From: an uncultured Gammaproteobacteria bacterium
GTDB taxonomy: Bacteria; Pseudomonadota; Gammaproteobacteria; Pseudomonadales; Pseudohongiellaceae
Reading direction: 5' to 3'
Assembly (NCBI GenBank): GCA_903926285.1
Contig: CAIYIP010000157.1
Span: 1 to 9,465, forward strand
DNA: 9,465 nucleotides
The notes under the pieces were generated by a model. The model searched no databases, was not told where the DNA came from, and worked only from the letters and a program-made list of their open reading frames with translations. Positions 7,421 to 9,465 of this stretch are shown here, piece after piece. Both the position numbers and the translations under genes were made by a program. Position 1 is the stretch's first letter; every line of letters starts with the position of its first letter.

Positions 7421-8341
7421 ATGAAGAACTTTTTGGCAGGCTGTTTTACCATCGCCGGGCTTGGTCTCGGTGCAGCGTCAACCTTTGCGCAGGACGCTGA
7501 TTCTGCTTTGGTCGAGCAGGCGCGGCTGTTATCCGAGCCACGTTCGGAAGCCTCGTTTATTCGTCAGTGCACTGTTGAACCAGCGCGCTTTCCTGGCCTT
7601 GGCGAAGGTGTGGCGGCGGTGCCGGCTAAAATTTTCGATAATCTTTATTACGTTGGCAGGACTGATGTCGGTGCGTGGGTAATCAAAACTTCTGATGGCC
7701 TCGTGCTGATCGATACGCTTTATACACCCGAAGATGCCGAACAGATTGTTGATGGTGGCTTGCGCCAGCTTGGGCTTGATCCTGCCGATCTTAAAGTTGT
7801 GTTTGTTACCCATTTCCATGGTGATCATGCTGGTGGTGCTCCGTATTTTCGGGGTAAGGGTGTGCGCGTGATGCTGTCGGAATCCGACTGGAGCGAGCTT
7901 GGTGGTGCGCCCGATGCCGACAGTATCGCGCATGATGGGCAAACCATTATGGTTGGCGAAACACCCTTCACTGTTGTGCTGACGCCGGGTCATACACCGG
8001 GCGCGATCTCACTGATTTTCCCTGTTGTTGAAAATGGCGTGCAGCACAAGGCCGTCATCATGGAGTTGAGCCCGCGCGGCGGTATCGATGTACATCGCGA
8101 CGCTGTAGCAGGCATCGAACATCTCGGGGAAATTACCGGACGCGAAGGCGTGGATGTGGCGCTGCATCCGCATGAAATGATTTTCGATCCGGTGGCACGT
8201 GATTTCATCATGTCGGCATCAACGCGCGCAGCGGGCAGTGTGAATCCACTCGTGATTGGCAAGGACAGCATGCAACGGTTTGCGAGTATGGTTGGTACGT
8301 GCTGGAAAGCGCGTATTGCAACGATGGAAGCGGCGCAGTAG
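7421..8341 (+). CDS. Secreted metallo-beta-lactamase-fold hydrolase, subclass B3-like
   Basis: The 306-residue product begins with a signal peptide (about residues 1-23, cleavage after TFA), so it should act in the periplasm. The metallo-beta-lactamase fold is clear. LVLIDTL (94-100) is the strand before the active site, and THFHGDHAGG (130-139) gives H131, H133, D135 and H136 as zinc ligands. PGHTPG (189-194) supplies H191, and ALHPHE (247-252) supplies the last zinc His, probably H249. This pattern resembles subclass B3 beta-lactamases and related lactonases or hydrolases. The segment before the last ligand (IMELSPRGG) is unlike typical B3 lactamases, so beta-lactam hydrolysis is unproven. 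The ATG follows AGGGGA by 6 nt. The PAP2 gene follows after 68 bp on the same strand. Frequent GGT, GCT and CTT codons make it look slightly less GC-biased than the receptor gene. Confidence 0.92.
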   Translation: MKNFLAGCFTIAGLGLGAASTFAQDADSALVEQARLLSEPRSEASFIRQCTVEPARFPGLGEGVAAVPAKIFDNLYYVGRTDVGAWVIKTSDGLVLIDTLYTPEDAEQIVDGGLRQLGLDPADLKVVFVTHFHGDHAGGAPYFRGKGVRVMLSESDWSELGGAPDADSIAHDGQTIMVGETPFTVVLTPGHTPGAISLIFPVVENGVQHKAVIMELSPRGGIDVHRDAVAGIEHLGEITGREGVDVALHPHEMIFDPVARDFIMSASTRAAGSVNPLVIGKDSMQRFASMVGTCWKARIATMEAAQ

Positions 8342-8359
8342 TGGCAGCCTTAGCGTTAT

Positions 8360-8410
8360 GACCAGTCACGATTGCTTGTGTCTGGTCGCATGATGCCAGG
8401 GAAATTCTGG
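8360..8410 (+). promoter_or_regulatory. Hairpins in the hydrolase-phosphatase spacer covering the ribosome binding site
   Basis: GACCAGTCAC (about 8360-8369) and GTGTCTGGTC (8378-8387) form a stem of 6 and 3 pairs with one T-T mismatch and an 8-nt loop. A second, smaller stem pairs CCAG (8396-8399) with CTGG (8407-8410) and encloses the AGGGA ribosome binding site. ACCAG (8361-8365) could instead pair with CTGGT (8407-8411), so the two folds may compete. There is no T-tract, so a terminator is unlikely. Confidence 0.4.
8398..8402 (+). promoter_or_regulatory. Ribosome binding site fixing a GTG start
   Basis: AGGGA lies 7 nt before GTG at 8410. The two ATGs just upstream (8390, 8393) are out of frame, and no other in-frame start precedes the first membrane helix, so GTG is chosen. 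Confidence 0.7.
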
Positions 8411-9099
8411 TGAACACTCCGCGGATTATTGCCAAGGTGCCAGGTTCACCGCGACTCTGGCTCATGTTGTTCGCAGCCTCTTTGCTCGCGTACTTTTTCG
8501 TCGAGATCATAGATGCTGTCTTTACCGATCCGCTTGAAGGCGACATGGAGTCTCGCGAGTTCGATGCGGCAGTTGCGCAATTTTTTATGCAATTCAGATC
8601 GGCGCGTTTGACACAGATTGCCATCGACCTGACTGCGCTCGGGTCGGTCAGCGTGATCTCCGTATTCGGCATACTGGCCTATGCCCTGGTTGTAGGCAGG
8701 CGCGACGTGCTGGGTTTCTTTCATCTTGGTGTTGTGCTGTTCGGCGCGCTGGTGTGGCCTGTGCTTCTCAAGCCCTATTTCGGCCGCGATCGTCCGGACC
8801 TGGCTGAACTAGTCGTAACGGTCGGCGATATGTCATTCCCGAGCGGCCATGCCTTCGGTGCGGCTGCGGCGTATGCAACATTCGCCTTTTTTTGTGCGCG
8901 TTATATCCACGCACATGCGGCGGAAATATTTTGCTATCTCTTCGCGTTCGCGCTTGTCAGTGTCGTGGCCATCACGCGGATTTATCTGGGTGTGCATTAT
9001 GCGACGGATGTGCTTGCTGGTTTGACTGCAGGTGGGGCGTGGGCGTTTTTTGTCGCCGCTGGCTTTTCCATGTTCTACAAAAAAACGGGTGTGCCTTGA
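8410..9099 (+). CDS. PAP2-family membrane phosphatase
   Basis: The 229-residue integral membrane protein belongs to the PAP2 (type 2 phosphatidic acid phosphatase) superfamily. All three catalytic motifs are present: KPYFGRDRP (121-129), PSGH (144-147, H147 being the acid/base), and RIYLGVHYATD (190-200), with R190, nucleophile H196 and D200. About six hydrophobic segments are visible (around 16-35, 75-95, 102-120, 148-164, 172-188, 201-222), the usual topology with the active site facing the periplasm. Family members dephosphorylate undecaprenyl pyrophosphate, phosphatidylglycerophosphate or other lipid phosphates; the exact substrate is not readable. It begins with GTG and follows the hydrolase gene by 68 bp, so co-transcription is likely. 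No clear terminator follows. Confidence 0.92.
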   Translation: MNTPRIIAKVPGSPRLWLMLFAASLLAYFFVEIIDAVFTDPLEGDMESREFDAAVAQFFMQFRSARLTQIAIDLTALGSVSVISVFGILAYALVVGRRDVLGFFHLGVVLFGALVWPVLLKPYFGRDRPDLAELVVTVGDMSFPSGHAFGAAAAYATFAFFCARYIHAHAAEIFCYLFAFALVSVVAITRIYLGVHYATDVLAGLTAGGAWAFFVAAGFSMFYKKTGVP

Positions 9100-9138
9100 T
9101 GTTTCCCGCTGCGGAAAAAGTTTCACGACTGCATGAAG

Positions 9139-9163
9139 ACAGGTCTGTTACCGACAGGACTGT
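9139..9163. repeat. Hairpin in the right-hand convergent spacer
   Basis: ACAGGTCTGT (9139-9148) and ACAGGACTGT (9154-9163) pair over 10 positions with one mismatch and one G-T pair around TACCG. No T-tract follows on the plus strand. It may mark the 3' end of the PAP2 transcript in a Rho-dependent manner. Confidence 0.4.
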
Positions 9164-9267
9164 AAGACGAAGTGTTATTGGCCATGACCATAACGATGAG
9201 GGAGAGATCGACAGAGTTAACGGTTGCTTAGTATCGGCCGCATGAATTCGAGAGTTGCTTCAATGCC

Positions 9268-9304
9268 GTGGTTAATTAGCCACTCTTGTACGATAGTTGT
9301 ACGA
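9268..9304. repeat. Near-palindrome and direct repeat between convergent genes
   Basis: GTGGTTAATTAGCCAC (9268-9283) is a 16-bp palindrome with one imperfect pair. Next to it TTGTACGA occurs twice (9286-9293 and 9297-9304, 11 bp apart). AATGCCG (9262-9268) and CGGCATT (9320-9326) flank the set as an inverted pair. The arrangement looks like a protein-binding region or a folded 3' end, but neither can be decided. Confidence 0.4.
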
Positions 9305-9335
9305 CGCCGCAGCGTGATCCGGCATTAACCCTTGC

Positions 9336-9465
9336 TTACTTTTTTCCATTCCATGGTAGAGGATTTGTACCGTCTTTGCTGCTCCATTCACCAGCGAACG
9401 ACTGGAAGTCATCGGCAAATTCCATCACCGCAAAACCCTCGCCGAATTTGTCGGTCCACTCGAGC
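9336..9465 (-). CDS. C-terminal end of an unidentified gene (continues past the window)
   Basis: The minus strand is open from the right edge to TAA (9338-9336), giving the last 42 codons. The residues read like real protein: an aromatic and acidic stretch with alternating pattern (EWTDKFGEGFAVMEFADDFQ), then SFAGEWSSKDG, and an end of NPLPWNGKK. Repeated Trp/Gly/Phe in short strands suggests a beta-rich extracellular or periplasmic domain, but I cannot name the family. The gene is convergent with the PAP2 gene, 236 bp away. The start and most of the product lie outside the window. Confidence 0.6.
   Translation of the reverse strand, partial: LEWTDKFGEGFAVMEFADDFQSFAGEWSSKDGTNPLPWNGKK

Noticed and set aside
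7433..7444. LAGC at residues 5-8 of the hydrolase resembles a lipoprotein lipobox
   Set aside because: It lies before the hydrophobic core of the signal peptide, too close to the N-terminus. A standard cleavage site after TFA fits better.
7529..7993. A 154-codon open frame on the minus strand
   Set aside because: It lies antisense inside the hydrolase gene, whose catalytic motifs prove the plus-strand frame.

Overview
The window looks like a chromosomal stretch of a Gram-negative proteobacterium, probably a gammaproteobacterium. The base composition is moderately GC-rich by eye. There is an outer-membrane TonB-dependent receptor of the large type common in xanthomonads, alteromonads, sphingomonads and marine gammaproteobacteria, together with inner-membrane MFS and RND-type transporters and a periplasmic metallo-hydrolase. 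The lineage is an inference from protein style only; no rRNA or other marker is present.

Layout. Positions 1-2028 (+) carry the C-terminal part of a TonB-dependent receptor, cut by the window edge and closed by a strong intrinsic terminator at 2060-2096. Positions 2029-2731 hold no convincing gene, only one doubtful minus-strand frame and several inverted repeats. Two transporter genes follow on the minus strand: an RND/MMPL-type exporter (6637 to 4121) and, 108 bp downstream, an MFS permease (4012 to 2732) with its own strong ribosome binding site. A long divergent spacer (6638-7420) separates them from two plus-strand genes: a secreted metallo-beta-lactamase-fold hydrolase (7421-8341) and a PAP2-family membrane phosphatase (GTG start, 8410-9099). 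The spacer contains an extended -10 promoter for the RND gene, a possible 52-codon ORF, an imperfect 17-18 bp inverted repeat and a 3 x 9 bp tandem repeat. The right edge holds the last 42 codons of a minus-strand gene, convergent with the PAP2 gene.

How the genes might work together. The receptor, MFS permease and RND exporter span both membranes and could handle related small molecules, but they lie in separate transcription units and the shared role is only inferred. The hydrolase and the phosphatase are 68 bp apart in one direction and are probably co-transcribed. The spacer between them can fold over the phosphatase's ribosome binding site, so the second gene may be translationally controlled.

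I do not see a clear previously undescribed multi-gene system. The items most worth checking are the acidic 13-residue tandem duplication in the RND exporter, the leader structure before the PAP2 gene, and the repeat-rich divergent spacer.
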